From Massilia eburnea (GTDB taxonomy: Bacteria; Pseudomonadota; Gammaproteobacteria; Burkholderiales; Burkholderiaceae_D), in the NCBI RefSeq assembly GCF_009720745.1, contig NZ_WNKX01000003.1, positions 124,001-188,000 on the forward strand: DNA of 64,000 nucleotides. The letters are read 5' to 3'. Each line of letters begins with the position of its first letter. Position 1 is the first letter of the stretch. The notes beneath the pieces were generated by a model. It searched no databases. It saw only the letters and a list, made by a program, of their open reading frames with translations, and was not told where the DNA came from. The position numbers and the translations under genes were made by a program. Below, one piece after another: positions 17,373 to 25,914 of the stretch.

Positions 17373-18383
17373 TTACACCTCGACGATGGCCTTGATCACG
17401 CCGCTGGCCGGATCCATCCATTGCGGCAGCACGTCGATAAAGCCCTCCAGCGTGGTACGGTGCGTATTCATCAACCCGGTCGGCACCTGTCCCGCCTTCA
17501 TTGCCGCCAGCACGGTGCGGAAATCGTCGGCGGTGGCATTACGGCTGCCCAGCAAAGTGGTTTCGCGCTTGTGGAATTCCGGATCGGCAAAGGAGATGCG
17601 GTCCAGCACAATCGAAACCAGCACGTAGCTGCCGCCGTGCGCAACGAACTCCAGCCCGCGCTCCATGGCTTTGACGTTGCCGGTGGCGTCGAATACAACG
17701 TCGTAAAACTCGCCGTCGGTCAGCGCCACCATCACTTGCTTGTCGCCCTCGCCTGCCAGCACGGTGTATGGCGCTTTGAGCACGTCGCGGCTGAACGCCA
17801 GCCGGTCCTCGCGGGTATCGAGCACCGTGACCTGTGCGCCGTTCAGGCGCGCGAACAGGGTGACCGCCAGACCGATCGGGCCAGCGCCCACAACCAGAAT
17901 GCGCTGGCCTTCCTTCACCGCACCGCGGCGCACGGCGTGCGCGCCGATCGCCAGGAATTCCAGCATTGCCGCCTCGTCGAGCGAAATGCCGTCGGTCTTG
18001 AACACGAATTGCGCAGGGAGCGCCAGGTATTCGGCCATGCCGCCGTCGCGGTGCACGCCCAGCACCTGGATATTGGTGCAGCAGTTGGTCTTGCCCTGGC
18101 GGCAGGCCACGCATTTGCCGCAGGACAGGTAAGGCATCACATAGACCTGGTCGCCGGGCGCCAGGCCGGAGCCCTCCGGCGCGCTCACGATCTCGCCTGA
18201 CAGCTCGTGCCCCATCACGCGCGGATACTGAAGGAAAGGCTGGGTGCCGCGGAAAATGTGCATATCGGTGCCGCACAGGCCGATGCGGCGCACCCGCACC
18301 AAGGCTTCGTTCGCAGCGGGCTGCGGTGCCGGGATATCGCTCATGCGCAATTCGCCCGGCGCTTGGCATACTACTGTTTTCAT
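17373..18383 (-). CDS. Zinc-dependent medium-chain dehydrogenase (L-galactonate/L-gulonate 5-dehydrogenase-like)
   Basis: 336 residues of the MDR superfamily. Catalytic zinc ligands are seen in GLCGTDMHIF and GHELSGEI, the structural zinc site in CGKCVACRQGKTNCC, and the NAD motif in VVGAGPIGLA. Sequence style is that of sugar-acid dehydrogenases such as YjjN/LgoD rather than simple alcohol dehydrogenases. With the adjacent tagaturonate reductase-like gene it could turn L-galactonate into D-tagaturonate, which is then reduced to altronate. It begins one base after the GH97 stop in the same operon. The specificity is inferred from neighbours; L-threonine or polyol dehydrogenase activity cannot be ruled out. 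Confidence 0.8.
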   Translation of the reverse strand: MKTVVCQAPGELRMSDIPAPQPAANEALVRVRRIGLCGTDMHIFRGTQPFLQYPRVMGHELSGEIVSAPEGSGLAPGDQVYVMPYLSCGKCVACRQGKTNCCTNIQVLGVHRDGGMAEYLALPAQFVFKTDGISLDEAAMLEFLAIGAHAVRRGAVKEGQRILVVGAGPIGLAVTLFARLNGAQVTVLDTREDRLAFSRDVLKAPYTVLAGEGDKQVMVALTDGEFYDVVFDATGNVKAMERGLEFVAHGGSYVLVSIVLDRISFADPEFHKRETTLLGSRNATADDFRTVLAAMKAGQVPTGLMNTHRTTLEGFIDVLPQWMDPASGVIKAIVEV

Positions 18384-18384
18384 A

Positions 18385-20316
18385 TTACTTTTCCTCTGAA
18401 ATCGGTTCCAGGATCACGGCCGCGCCGCCCGCCGGCGCCAGGCGCAGCGACAGCATGTCGCCCGCCCGTACCACGCGCTGCGCACGCCGCAGTTCGTTCG
18501 GCGTGGCGCCGTCTTCCCACACGGTGGCACGGAAGCGCCCCGCAGGCAGGAAGCGCAGCGATACCTTTTCGGCCCTCTTCGCTTCGCCGGCCGTCATCGC
18601 GCCGAGATACCAGGTGCGGCCCTGGCGCCGTGCCAGCACAATGTCGCGTCCCGGCGTGCCGGAAATGAAACGGGTCTCATCCCATGCCGTCGGCACGCGC
18701 TGGATAAAGTCGAATCCGGCAGCATCGCGGTAAGACTCCGGCGCGCCGGACACCATCTGCAGCGGGCTGTCGTACACCACGTACATCGCCAGCGCCTGCC
18801 CGCGCGTGGTCTGCGTCTCCGGATTCACTTCGCGTACCTTGAAGGATGCAGGCGTGCCGTTGTCAAAGCCCCCCGGCGTGTAGTCCAGCGGTCCGGCCAG
18901 CATGCGCGTGTAAGGCAGCATCAGGTTGTGCTGCGGCGTGATCTTGCTGCCCATCTTGTTCCATTCGGCCCCCATCACGCCTTCCTGGGTGATGAAGTTC
19001 GGATAGGTACGCTGCAATCCGGCGGGAACGTATGCGCCGTGCAGGTCCAGCAACAGGTGTCGCTTGGCCGTGGCCCGCGCAATCTGGTGGTAGAAGGCGA
19101 CGACGTCCTGGTCGTCGCGATTCATGAAATCGACCTTGATGCCTTTGATGCCCCAGCGCGCATAGGTATCGAGAACCTCGTCCATGCGCGGCGCAACATG
19201 CTCCCAGTGCGCCCACAGCAGCAGGCCGACGCCCTTTGCAGCGGCATAGCGCACCAGCTCGGGCATGTCGATGCCGTCCGCGGGACGCGTGATGTCGGTG
19301 GCGGGATTGGCATCGCAGCAGCCGGCAGGCCCTGATGCCCAGCCCGCATCGATCAGGTAGTACGGCAAGCCGGCGCCTGCCGCGAAATCGATGAAGCGCT
19401 TGTAGCTGGCCATTTCCGGCTTCATGCCCACCAGGGGACCCGACCACCAGTCCCATGCCGCCTTGCCTGGCCGCACCCAGCTGAAATCGCCCGCCGGCGG
19501 CGGATTCAGGTTGCCGACCAGGTTCGAGCCTATCAGGTCGCCAGCGCGGTCGCCGATCATGACCGCGCGCCAGGCCGTGGTCAAGCCGCCCTCGGAAACG
19601 AAAGCGGGCGCCGGGCGCTTCGGCGGCGCAGACAGGCGCACATGCAGCGCACCGCCTTCCGCCACCAGCGCCGCACCGGTGTAGCCGGACAGGTCGGCCT
19701 GCGTGATCGCATAGGCGGCATGGGCCGATGGCACGCTGCACACCACCGGCACGTCGTAGGCCTGGCCAGCTCGCAGCTGCGATGTCCTGACCTTGTCGAA
19801 AGGGACTTCGTGCGCCCCGTCAGCGACCGACACCAGGCATTCAGGGTCGCCTGCGGGAACGAAGGCCGTACGCTCGCCGCGCAGGCGCACGGGGTCTTGG
19901 TCCTCGATGCGGTAGCGGAATGCCGCTCCATCGTCGTACGCCCGCACGTCGATCAGCAGGCGCCGGCCGGCGCCGGAGCGCTCCTTGAACAAAAGGGTGG
20001 CGCCGCGGTAATGGTCGCGTGCCGTGGCGGCCTTGCTCGCCACCAGGGGAATGGTGCGGTCGACATCGGCATCTTCGCGCGACTCCAGCGCCAAAGCGCC
20101 AAAGTCCGCCGCACCATCGAGTTGCAGTCCCAGGGGGGACGGCGCGATCAGGACCTTGCCGCCGCGCGAAATGGAGAAGTGACCGGCATCGTCGTCGATG
20201 CGGATGGCAATGCGGCCGTCCGGCGAAGTCACCGTGGCCGGCCCCGCCGTGGCGCAGGCGGCAGGCAGCGCGACGGCGGCAAGCGCCGCCGCAAGGCAAG
20301 TCAGGATTGGTTTCAT
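18385..20316 (-). CDS. GH97 glycoside hydrolase, retaining (alpha-galactosidase-like) type
   Basis: 643 residues: signal peptide (about 1-23), N-terminal beta-sandwich with TVTSPDGRIAIRI, a barrel with GDFSWVRPGKAAWDWWSGP and LIDAGW, and a C-terminal sheet ending in GGAAVILEP. GIKVDFMNRDDQ contains an Asp (Asp396) where retaining GH97 enzymes keep their nucleophile; inverting SusB-type alpha-glucosidases lack it. The start at 20316 overlaps the SDR stop as ATGA. A periplasmic glycosidase embedded between cytosolic fucose enzymes and coupled to them suggests it frees a sugar this pathway consumes, which is odd for a plain alpha-galactosidase. Confidence 0.85.
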   Translation of the reverse strand: MKPILTCLAAALAAVALPAACATAGPATVTSPDGRIAIRIDDDAGHFSISRGGKVLIAPSPLGLQLDGAADFGALALESREDADVDRTIPLVASKAATARDHYRGATLLFKERSGAGRRLLIDVRAYDDGAAFRYRIEDQDPVRLRGERTAFVPAGDPECLVSVADGAHEVPFDKVRTSQLRAGQAYDVPVVCSVPSAHAAYAITQADLSGYTGAALVAEGGALHVRLSAPPKRPAPAFVSEGGLTTAWRAVMIGDRAGDLIGSNLVGNLNPPPAGDFSWVRPGKAAWDWWSGPLVGMKPEMASYKRFIDFAAGAGLPYYLIDAGWASGPAGCCDANPATDITRPADGIDMPELVRYAAAKGVGLLLWAHWEHVAPRMDEVLDTYARWGIKGIKVDFMNRDDQDVVAFYHQIARATAKRHLLLDLHGAYVPAGLQRTYPNFITQEGVMGAEWNKMGSKITPQHNLMLPYTRMLAGPLDYTPGGFDNGTPASFKVREVNPETQTTRGQALAMYVVYDSPLQMVSGAPESYRDAAGFDFIQRVPTAWDETRFISGTPGRDIVLARRQGRTWYLGAMTAGEAKRAEKVSLRFLPAGRFRATVWEDGATPNELRRAQRVVRAGDMLSLRLAPAGGAAVILEPISEEK

Positions 20317-21077
20317 GAGTTCAATGTGATAAAGCCGCCATCGATCGGGTAATCGCTGCCGGTAATGAATGCAGCAGCATCGCTGCACAGGTAGAGCGCC
20401 AGCGCCGCCACTTCTTCCGGCTGGGCCATGCGGCCAATAGGCTGGGTCTTTGAGAGGCGCTCGAACATCTCAGCTTCCCTGCCTGGATATTGGCGTGCCA
20501 GGAAGCCATCGACGAACGGCGTGTGCACGCGGCCGGGTGAAATCGAATTGCAGCGGATCTTGTCCTGCAGGTAGTCCTTCGCCACGGACAGGGTCATCGC
20601 CATGACCGCCCCTTTGGCGGCCGAATAGGCAAAGCGTTCCGCCACCGCGACCCACGCCGCCACCGACGCCATGTTGACGATGGCGCCGCCGCCGCGCTCC
20701 CGCAGGCGCGGGATGGCCGCATGCAGGCAGTTGTAGACGCCTTTGACATTGACGTTCATCACGCGGTCGAAATCGGCCTCGCTGGTGTTGTCCGCCTTGC
20801 CGATATGCGCAACGCCGGCATTATTGACCAGGATATCCAGCGGGCCGATGGCGGCAAACACTTCCTCCACCGCTGCCTGCTGCGTCACGTCGCAAGGGTG
20901 CCCCTGCGCCTCGCCGCCGGCCGCGTGGATCTCGGCGGCGACCATGGTGCAGGCCTCGTCGCTGACGTCGACGATGTGGACCAGCGCGCCCTGGCGTGCG
21001 AACAGGATGGCGATTGCGCGGCCGATACCGCTGCCGCCGCCGGTGATGACAGCCTTCTTCTGCTTCAGTTCAAACAT
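20313..21077 (-). CDS. Short-chain dehydrogenase, probably 2-keto-3-deoxy-L-fuconate 4-dehydrogenase
   Basis: 254 residues. NAD-binding ITGGGSGIGRA (11-21), NNAG (85-88), and the catalytic Ser138, Tyr151 and Lys155 in NMASV and YSAAK. The C-terminus FITGSDYPIDGGF is classic for SDRs. The start at 21077 overlaps the FucP stop by eight bases and gives the usual short N-terminus. In non-phosphorylating L-fucose and L-rhamnose pathways an SDR of this class oxidises the 2-keto-3-deoxy acid to the 2,4-diketo acid, which is then cleaved by a FAH-family hydrolase; that hydrolase is encoded two genes upstream. The substrate is inferred from the operon. Confidence 0.83.
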   Translation of the reverse strand: MFELKQKKAVITGGGSGIGRAIAILFARQGALVHIVDVSDEACTMVAAEIHAAGGEAQGHPCDVTQQAAVEEVFAAIGPLDILVNNAGVAHIGKADNTSEADFDRVMNVNVKGVYNCLHAAIPRLRERGGGAIVNMASVAAWVAVAERFAYSAAKGAVMAMTLSVAKDYLQDKIRCNSISPGRVHTPFVDGFLARQYPGREAEMFERLSKTQPIGRMAQPEEVAALALYLCSDAAAFITGSDYPIDGGFITLNS

Positions 21078-22386
21078 GCTGCAATACTCCGTCATTGGCA
21101 ACAGCGGCCTGCGCGCCCTGCTCCCGCGCCGCCGCCCGGGCGAACCAGGCGATCACAAGGAAGCACAGCAAGGGAGCAGCAAAGCCATACTGGAGATTAT
21201 GGGTGGCATCGCTGATATAACCGAACACCAGCGGCAGCACTGCGCCGCCCACAATGCTCATGATAATCAGGCTGCTGCCCATTTCCGTATCGGCTCCCGC
21301 GCCATGGATGCCCAGCGCAAAAATGGTTGGGAACATGATCGACATGAAGAAGGCGATGCCGATCACCGCCGCCACGCCAGCCATGCCGCCCGCGAACATG
21401 GCCACGGCCGACAGCCCGGCGCAGGCCAGCGCATAGGAAAACAGCAGGCGCGCCGAGGCGAAATACTTCATCAGCCAAGTGCCGGCAAAACGCCCGCAGA
21501 CGAAAGCCAGGCCGCAGCCCCACCCCAGGTAATCGGCCGCTGCCACCTGCGCGAGTCCGGCCGCCTGCGACGCATAGAGGATGAAGAAGCTGAAGACGCA
21601 GACCTGCGCGCCGACATAGAAGAACTGGGCGATGGCGGCGCGGCGGATGGAAGCCTTGCGCATGGCGCGCAGCAAGGCGCTCCCGGCCGCCGCAGGCGCT
21701 GCCTGGCCTGCCGCGCCGCCCCCTGCCGCGCCGACCGCCGGCATCTTGAGGAAATAGAAGATCACGGCGATGAGCATGATGACCAGAGCGATGGCCAGGT
21801 ACGGGCCTTTCACGCTGGCCGCTTCCGCCGCCAGGGTTGCCTGGCGCAGGCTCTCCGGCATGGCCTGCAATTGAGCATCCGGAACGCCGTCCACCAGGAT
21901 CAGGCGGGCGCCGACAATCGGCGCCAGCGTTGCCGCCAAGCCGTTGAATGACTGCGCCAGGTTCAGGCGCTGGACCGCCCGCTCCGGCCGCCCCAGCATC
22001 GAAATATACGGATTGGCCGCCGTTTCAAGCACCGCCAGCCCGCAAGCGATGATGAACAGCGCTGCCAGGAAGACGGCATAGCGGTGCGTATCGGCAGCCG
22101 GCAGGAACAACAATGCGCCGGCGGCAAACAGCGACAGGCCGAAAATCATCGCCCACTTGTAGCCGACGCGGCGGATCAGCATCCCCGCCGGCAGCGCCAT
22201 CACAAAGTAGGCAACAAACACCGCCGAATCCACCAGCGCCGACTGCAGGACAGTCAGGTTGAAAGCGCGGCGCAGGTGCGGAATCAGGATCGGATCGAGA
22301 TTATGGACGAAACCCCACATGAAAAACAGCGAGGTGGTCATCACAAAGGCAAAGGCATAGCTCTGCCGGCTGCTTGCTTCGGTCAT
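21070..22386 (-). CDS. fucP: L-fucose:proton symporter, FucP family
   Basis: 438 residues, twelve predicted membrane segments, major facilitator superfamily. FFMWGFVHNLDPIL carries the Asp (Asp31) and GLAVLETAANPYI the Glu (Glu121) that correspond to the two acidic residues essential in E. coli FucP. The N-terminal half matches the FucP/GluP group throughout. It imports free L-fucose (and possibly L-galactose) released in the periplasm. Position within the operon, between the diketo-acid hydrolase and the SDR, supports fucose rather than glucose or galactose as the substrate. Confidence 0.88.
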   Translation of the reverse strand: MTEASSRQSYAFAFVMTTSLFFMWGFVHNLDPILIPHLRRAFNLTVLQSALVDSAVFVAYFVMALPAGMLIRRVGYKWAMIFGLSLFAAGALLFLPAADTHRYAVFLAALFIIACGLAVLETAANPYISMLGRPERAVQRLNLAQSFNGLAATLAPIVGARLILVDGVPDAQLQAMPESLRQATLAAEAASVKGPYLAIALVIMLIAVIFYFLKMPAVGAAGGGAAGQAAPAAAGSALLRAMRKASIRRAAIAQFFYVGAQVCVFSFFILYASQAAGLAQVAAADYLGWGCGLAFVCGRFAGTWLMKYFASARLLFSYALACAGLSAVAMFAGGMAGVAAVIGIAFFMSIMFPTIFALGIHGAGADTEMGSSLIIMSIVGGAVLPLVFGYISDATHNLQYGFAAPLLCFLVIAWFARAAAREQGAQAAVANDGVLQHV

Positions 22387-22421
22387 GGCGGATGTCTCCG
22401 GAGAGTAGAGGGAGCGGCGGG

Positions 22422-23288
22422 TCAGCCGTCGATCAGCGCGGCGTCCCAGGCATGAACGGTCTGGTTTTGCTGGCCGAGGCCCTGGATGCCGAGCGAAATG
22501 CGGTCTCCCGGGCGCAGGTAGACCGGCTCGGGTTTCTGGCCCAGGCCCACGCCGGGCGGCGTCCCGGTGCTGATCACGTCACCGGGGTTGAGGGTCATGA
22601 AGCGGCTGATATAACTCACAAGCTGCGCTACCGTGAACACCATGGTGCGGGTATTGCCGCTCTGGTAGCGCTTGCCGTTCACCTCCAGCCACATGTCGAG
22701 GTTTTGCGGATCGGGCACTTCGTCGGCGGTCACCAGCCATGGGCCGACCGGGCCAAAGGTATCGCAGCCTTTGCCCTTGTCCCACTGGCCGCCGCGTTCC
22801 AGCTGGTACTCGCGCTCGGACAGGTCATTGACGACGCAATATCCTGCCACGTGCTCCAGCGCCTGTTCGGCCTCCACATAGCGGGCGCGCTTACCGATCA
22901 CCACGCCCAGTTCGACTTCCCAGTCGCTCTTGACCGAATCGCGCGGCAGCACAACCGGATCGTTGCAGCCGATGATGGCGCTGGTGGCCTTGGTGAAGAG
23001 CACCGGTTCCGACGGCACGTCCATGCCCGATTCCGCTGCGTGGTCCGAATAATTCAAGCCGACGCAAATCAGCTTGCCGATATCGGCCACGATCGGCGCC
23101 ATGCGCACCGGTCCTTCAACGGCCGGCAGGCGTGCCGGATCGACGGAAGCCAGTCTGTCCAGCGTTGCACGGCCCAGGCAAGCGGAGGTCAGGTCGGGCA
23201 GCATCTCGGACAGGTCGCGCACGACGCCGTTCGCATCGAGCAAGCCAGGTTTTTCTTGGCCCTTGGGCCCAAAGCGCAGCAATTTCAT
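22422..23288 (-). CDS. FAH-family hydrolase, probably L-2,4-diketo-3-deoxyfuconate/rhamnonate hydrolase
   Basis: 288 residues. Core features of the fumarylacetoacetate hydrolase superfamily are present: ICVGLNYSDHAAE, PVLFTKATSAIIG, the metal-binding triad SDWEVELGVVIGKRA and GYCVVNDLSERE, and VISTGTPPGVG. MKLLRFGPKGQEKPGLLD is the usual start of the sugar-acid subgroup. AAGGA precedes the ATG at 23288. These enzymes split 2,4-diketo-3-deoxy acids into pyruvate and L-lactate, the last step of the non-phosphorylating deoxy-sugar pathway. Its partner SDR lies downstream after fucP. Confidence 0.85.
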   Translation of the reverse strand: MKLLRFGPKGQEKPGLLDANGVVRDLSEMLPDLTSACLGRATLDRLASVDPARLPAVEGPVRMAPIVADIGKLICVGLNYSDHAAESGMDVPSEPVLFTKATSAIIGCNDPVVLPRDSVKSDWEVELGVVIGKRARYVEAEQALEHVAGYCVVNDLSEREYQLERGGQWDKGKGCDTFGPVGPWLVTADEVPDPQNLDMWLEVNGKRYQSGNTRTMVFTVAQLVSYISRFMTLNPGDVISTGTPPGVGLGQKPEPVYLRPGDRISLGIQGLGQQNQTVHAWDAALIDG

Positions 23289-23325
23289 AAAATTCCTTGT
23301 ACGTCGAAACGAAAAGAGCCGTTGG

Positions 23326-24351
23326 TCAGGCGGCGTTTGGCGTCGGTGCACCACTGTCCAGCAAGCCGCGCCGCACCAGGTCCTGCCAGAGTCCTTCCGG
23401 CAGCGTTTGGCCAAACCAGGCGGCGTTCTGGCGCAACTGCTCCGGACTGTGGGCGCCCGCCACGCATGACACCACTGCAGGATGGGCCATCGGGAACTGG
23501 AGGGCGGCGGCCTGTAACGGCACGCCATGGTCACGGCACACCGCGCTGATGGCATCGACCCGCGCAACGACCTCCTTGGGCGCATCTTCGTAATTGAACT
23601 TCCGGCTGCCGGCCAGGATGCCGGAATTGAACGGCCCGCCGATGACGATGCCGACGCCGCGCGCCGCGCACAGGTCCAGCAAAGGCTTCCTCGCCGCCTG
23701 CTCGAGCAAGGTGTAGCGTCCCGCCAGCAGCGCACAATCGATGTCGCAAACGTTCATGGCATCGGCAACCGCGCGCCATTCGTTGACGCCGAGGCCGATT
23801 GCGCCAACGCTGCCCTCGTTGCGCAGCTGCGTCAGCGCGCGGAATCCACCGCCTTGCGTCAGCTGCTTCCAGTAATGCGGATGCAAGGATCCATGGGTGG
23901 CGCGCCCGATATCGTGCACATAGAGGATGTCGACGCGGTCCATGCACAGGCGTCGCAGACTGTCCTGGTGCGAGCGCATGATGCCCTCATAGCTGTAGTC
24001 GAAGTATGGACGGAATGGCAGTGGCTCGGCCCAGCCGTTTTCGCCGGGCTGCACGCCGCTGTCGAGCAGCATCAGGCGCCCGGCCTTGGTGCTGATCACG
24101 AAACTGTCGCGTTCCCGATCGCGCAGGGCCGCACCCAGCCTGCGTTCGGACAGCGTATAGCCGTAATAAGGCGCAGTATCGAAGTAGCGGATGCCAGCCT
24201 CCCATGCCGCGGTCACCACCGCCTGCGCCTCCGCATCGCTCATCGCCTGGTACAACCCGCCAAGCTGGGCGCAGCCAAGGCCCATTCCGGTCAGGGCGAT
24301 GCCGCTGCGCGGCAACTTGCGGGTGGCGCTAGCGCTCATGCCGGACGCCAT
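23326..24351 (-). CDS. Aldo/keto reductase-family L-fucose (L-galactose) dehydrogenase
   Basis: 341 residues. GMGLGCAQLGGLY, YFDTAPYYGYTLSERRLG (catalytic Asp-Tyr), KAG (Lys) and DILYVHDIGR (His) form the catalytic set of the aldo/keto reductases, in the arrangement of D-threo-aldose/L-fucose dehydrogenases. It oxidises L-fucose to L-fucono-lactone with NAD(P). Characterised members also accept L-galactose. The ATG at 24351 follows the dehydratase stop by one base, so translation is coupled. Clear operon position supports the fucose assignment. Confidence 0.83.
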   Translation of the reverse strand: MASGMSASATRKLPRSGIALTGMGLGCAQLGGLYQAMSDAEAQAVVTAAWEAGIRYFDTAPYYGYTLSERRLGAALRDRERDSFVISTKAGRLMLLDSGVQPGENGWAEPLPFRPYFDYSYEGIMRSHQDSLRRLCMDRVDILYVHDIGRATHGSLHPHYWKQLTQGGGFRALTQLRNEGSVGAIGLGVNEWRAVADAMNVCDIDCALLAGRYTLLEQAARKPLLDLCAARGVGIVIGGPFNSGILAGSRKFNYEDAPKEVVARVDAISAVCRDHGVPLQAAALQFPMAHPAVVSCVAGAHSPEQLRQNAAWFGQTLPEGLWQDLVRRGLLDSGAPTPNAA

Positions 24352-24352
24352 G

Positions 24353-25570
24353 TCAGGCCCGCTTCAAGGGAAAACATCCCGGGCCTGAGGGCTCGAAATG
24401 CTTGTAGGTCAGGATGAATTCCTGGTGGCCCAGCGCCTCCGAGCAGCTTTGCACGCCGTTCGCCACGCGCGCCACCAGGTCGACGATCTCGCCACCGACC
24501 TGTTGCAGCGAAGCTTCGCCGGTGAGGATGCGGCCCGCGTTGACGTCCATGTCTTCGGCCAGGCGCTCGTAGGTAGCCGGGTTCGCGCACACCTTGATCA
24601 CCGGCGCGATTGCAGATCCCACCACGGAGCCGCGGCCAGTGGTGAACAGCGTCAGGTGGGCGCCGCAGGAAATCAGCTCAACGATCTCCGCATTGTCCGA
24701 AATATTCGGAAAGCCGAAGCGCACTTCACCGTCCGGCACCACGTCCAGCAGGTACAAGCCGCCGGCCGCCGGCTGGTCGCCCGGCTTCAGGATGCCGCTG
24801 ATCGGGGATGCACCACTCTTGGCATACGCGCCCAGCGACTTCTCTTCGAGCGTCGTCAGGCCGCCATCCGCATTGCCTGGCGCGAAGCTGCCGTGGCCCA
24901 GCACCGTGTAATAGCGTGCTGCCTTGTCGACACAGGCCACGATGGCGTCTCCCAGTTCCGGCGTGGCGGCGCGCCGCTTCATGTGGAATTCGCAGCCGAC
25001 CAATTCGCCGGTTTCTTCAAAAATGCAGGCGGCTCCCGCTGCGACCAGCTGGTCGAAGGCTACGCCGACAGCCGGGTTGGCGGTGATGCCGCTGGTACTG
25101 TCCGACCCGCCGCAGATCGTCGCCACCACCAGTTCTTCCGCAGCCATCGGCACGCGCTGCTGCGGCGCCAGGGCCTCCAGCGCCCAGCGCACCCACTCCA
25201 CCCCGTCGGCCACGCTGCTGCGGGTGCCGCGGTTCTGCTGGATGGTGATGGTGTGGACCGGCCGTCCGCTGGCGGCGGCTTCCTCCTGCAAGCCGCTGCG
25301 GTTGAAGCTTTCGCAGCCCAGGGAAACGATCAGCGCAGCACCCACGTTCGGATGGGTCACCAGGCGCCTCATCATCTTGTCGGCGTATTCGTTCGGGTAG
25401 CAACCCGGGAAACCGATCAAGTGCACTTCCTGTCCGGGGAAGGCGTTGACGATCAGGCGCGCCACGTGATGGGCGCATTCAACCGTGTACGCGACGGCGA
25501 CAATATTGCGGATGCCCTTGCGGCCATCGGCGCGCAAGTAACCCGACAGTGCAGGCATCGTGGTTTTCAT
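24353..25570 (-). CDS. UxaA-family dehydratase, large subunit (altronate/fuconate dehydratase-like)
   Basis: 405 residues corresponding to the C-terminal part of altronate and galactarate dehydratases: GRKGIRNIVAVAYTVECAHHVA at the start, GFPGCYPNEYADKMMRRLVTHPNVGAALIVSLGCES, ICGGSDSTSGITANPAVG, and the family C-terminus with CGAHLTLFTTGRGSVVGSAIAPVIKVCANP. Cysteines in GCYPN, GCES and CGGSD probably bind metal. It begins two bases after the SAF-domain gene, its missing N-terminal part. The product is either D-altronate dehydratase (giving KDG) or an L-fuconate dehydratase (giving 2-keto-3-deoxyfuconate). No enolase-type fuconate dehydratase occurs in the window, so it may serve both. Confidence 0.8.
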   Translation of the reverse strand: MKTTMPALSGYLRADGRKGIRNIVAVAYTVECAHHVARLIVNAFPGQEVHLIGFPGCYPNEYADKMMRRLVTHPNVGAALIVSLGCESFNRSGLQEEAAASGRPVHTITIQQNRGTRSSVADGVEWVRWALEALAPQQRVPMAAEELVVATICGGSDSTSGITANPAVGVAFDQLVAAGAACIFEETGELVGCEFHMKRRAATPELGDAIVACVDKAARYYTVLGHGSFAPGNADGGLTTLEEKSLGAYAKSGASPISGILKPGDQPAAGGLYLLDVVPDGEVRFGFPNISDNAEIVELISCGAHLTLFTTGRGSVVGSAIAPVIKVCANPATYERLAEDMDVNAGRILTGEASLQQVGGEIVDLVARVANGVQSCSEALGHQEFILTYKHFEPSGPGCFPLKRA

Positions 25571-25572
25571 GT

Positions 25573-25908
25573 TCAGTGGCCGCTTCCGATAAATGCGTGG
25601 GCATCCGGGCCCAGTGTGTAGGTGGGCAGGTAGTCGCTGGCCAGGTTATGCGTATGCAGCATGGCGCCGCGCGCCACTTCTGCGGTAATACTGCCGATCA
25701 AGGCGCCGTAGCGCAGTACCTTGTCGCCGGGCAGCAGCGCCATGCGCGCCACTTTGTAACCAAGCGGGATCGCTTCCGTCAGCGTCACCGGCTCGCCGTC
25801 GATGTCGACGACGTCGCCCGCAGCCAGCGCCGTGCGGGCAATCAGGCAGTTGTCTTCAGGAGACATGAGAAGGAGGTGCGGTGCGCCGGCAGGCGAAGTA
25901 TTCGGCAT
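25573..25908 (-). CDS. UxaA-family dehydratase, small SAF-domain subunit
   Basis: 111 residues forming one SAF domain: NCLIARTALAAGD near the start, LGYKVARMALLPGDKVLRYGALIG in the middle and GAMLHTHNLASDY with the HxHN motif at the end. In E. coli UxaA this domain is fused to the large part; here it is a separate gene ending two bases before it, the split form seen in several sugar-acid dehydratases. It is needed for activity with the large subunit and has no independent function known. It starts six bases after the mutarotase stop. Confidence 0.85.
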   Translation of the reverse strand: MPNTSPAGAPHLLLMSPEDNCLIARTALAAGDVVDIDGEPVTLTEAIPLGYKVARMALLPGDKVLRYGALIGSITAEVARGAMLHTHNLASDYLPTYTLGPDAHAFIGSGH

Positions 25909-25914
25909 GGCGGC

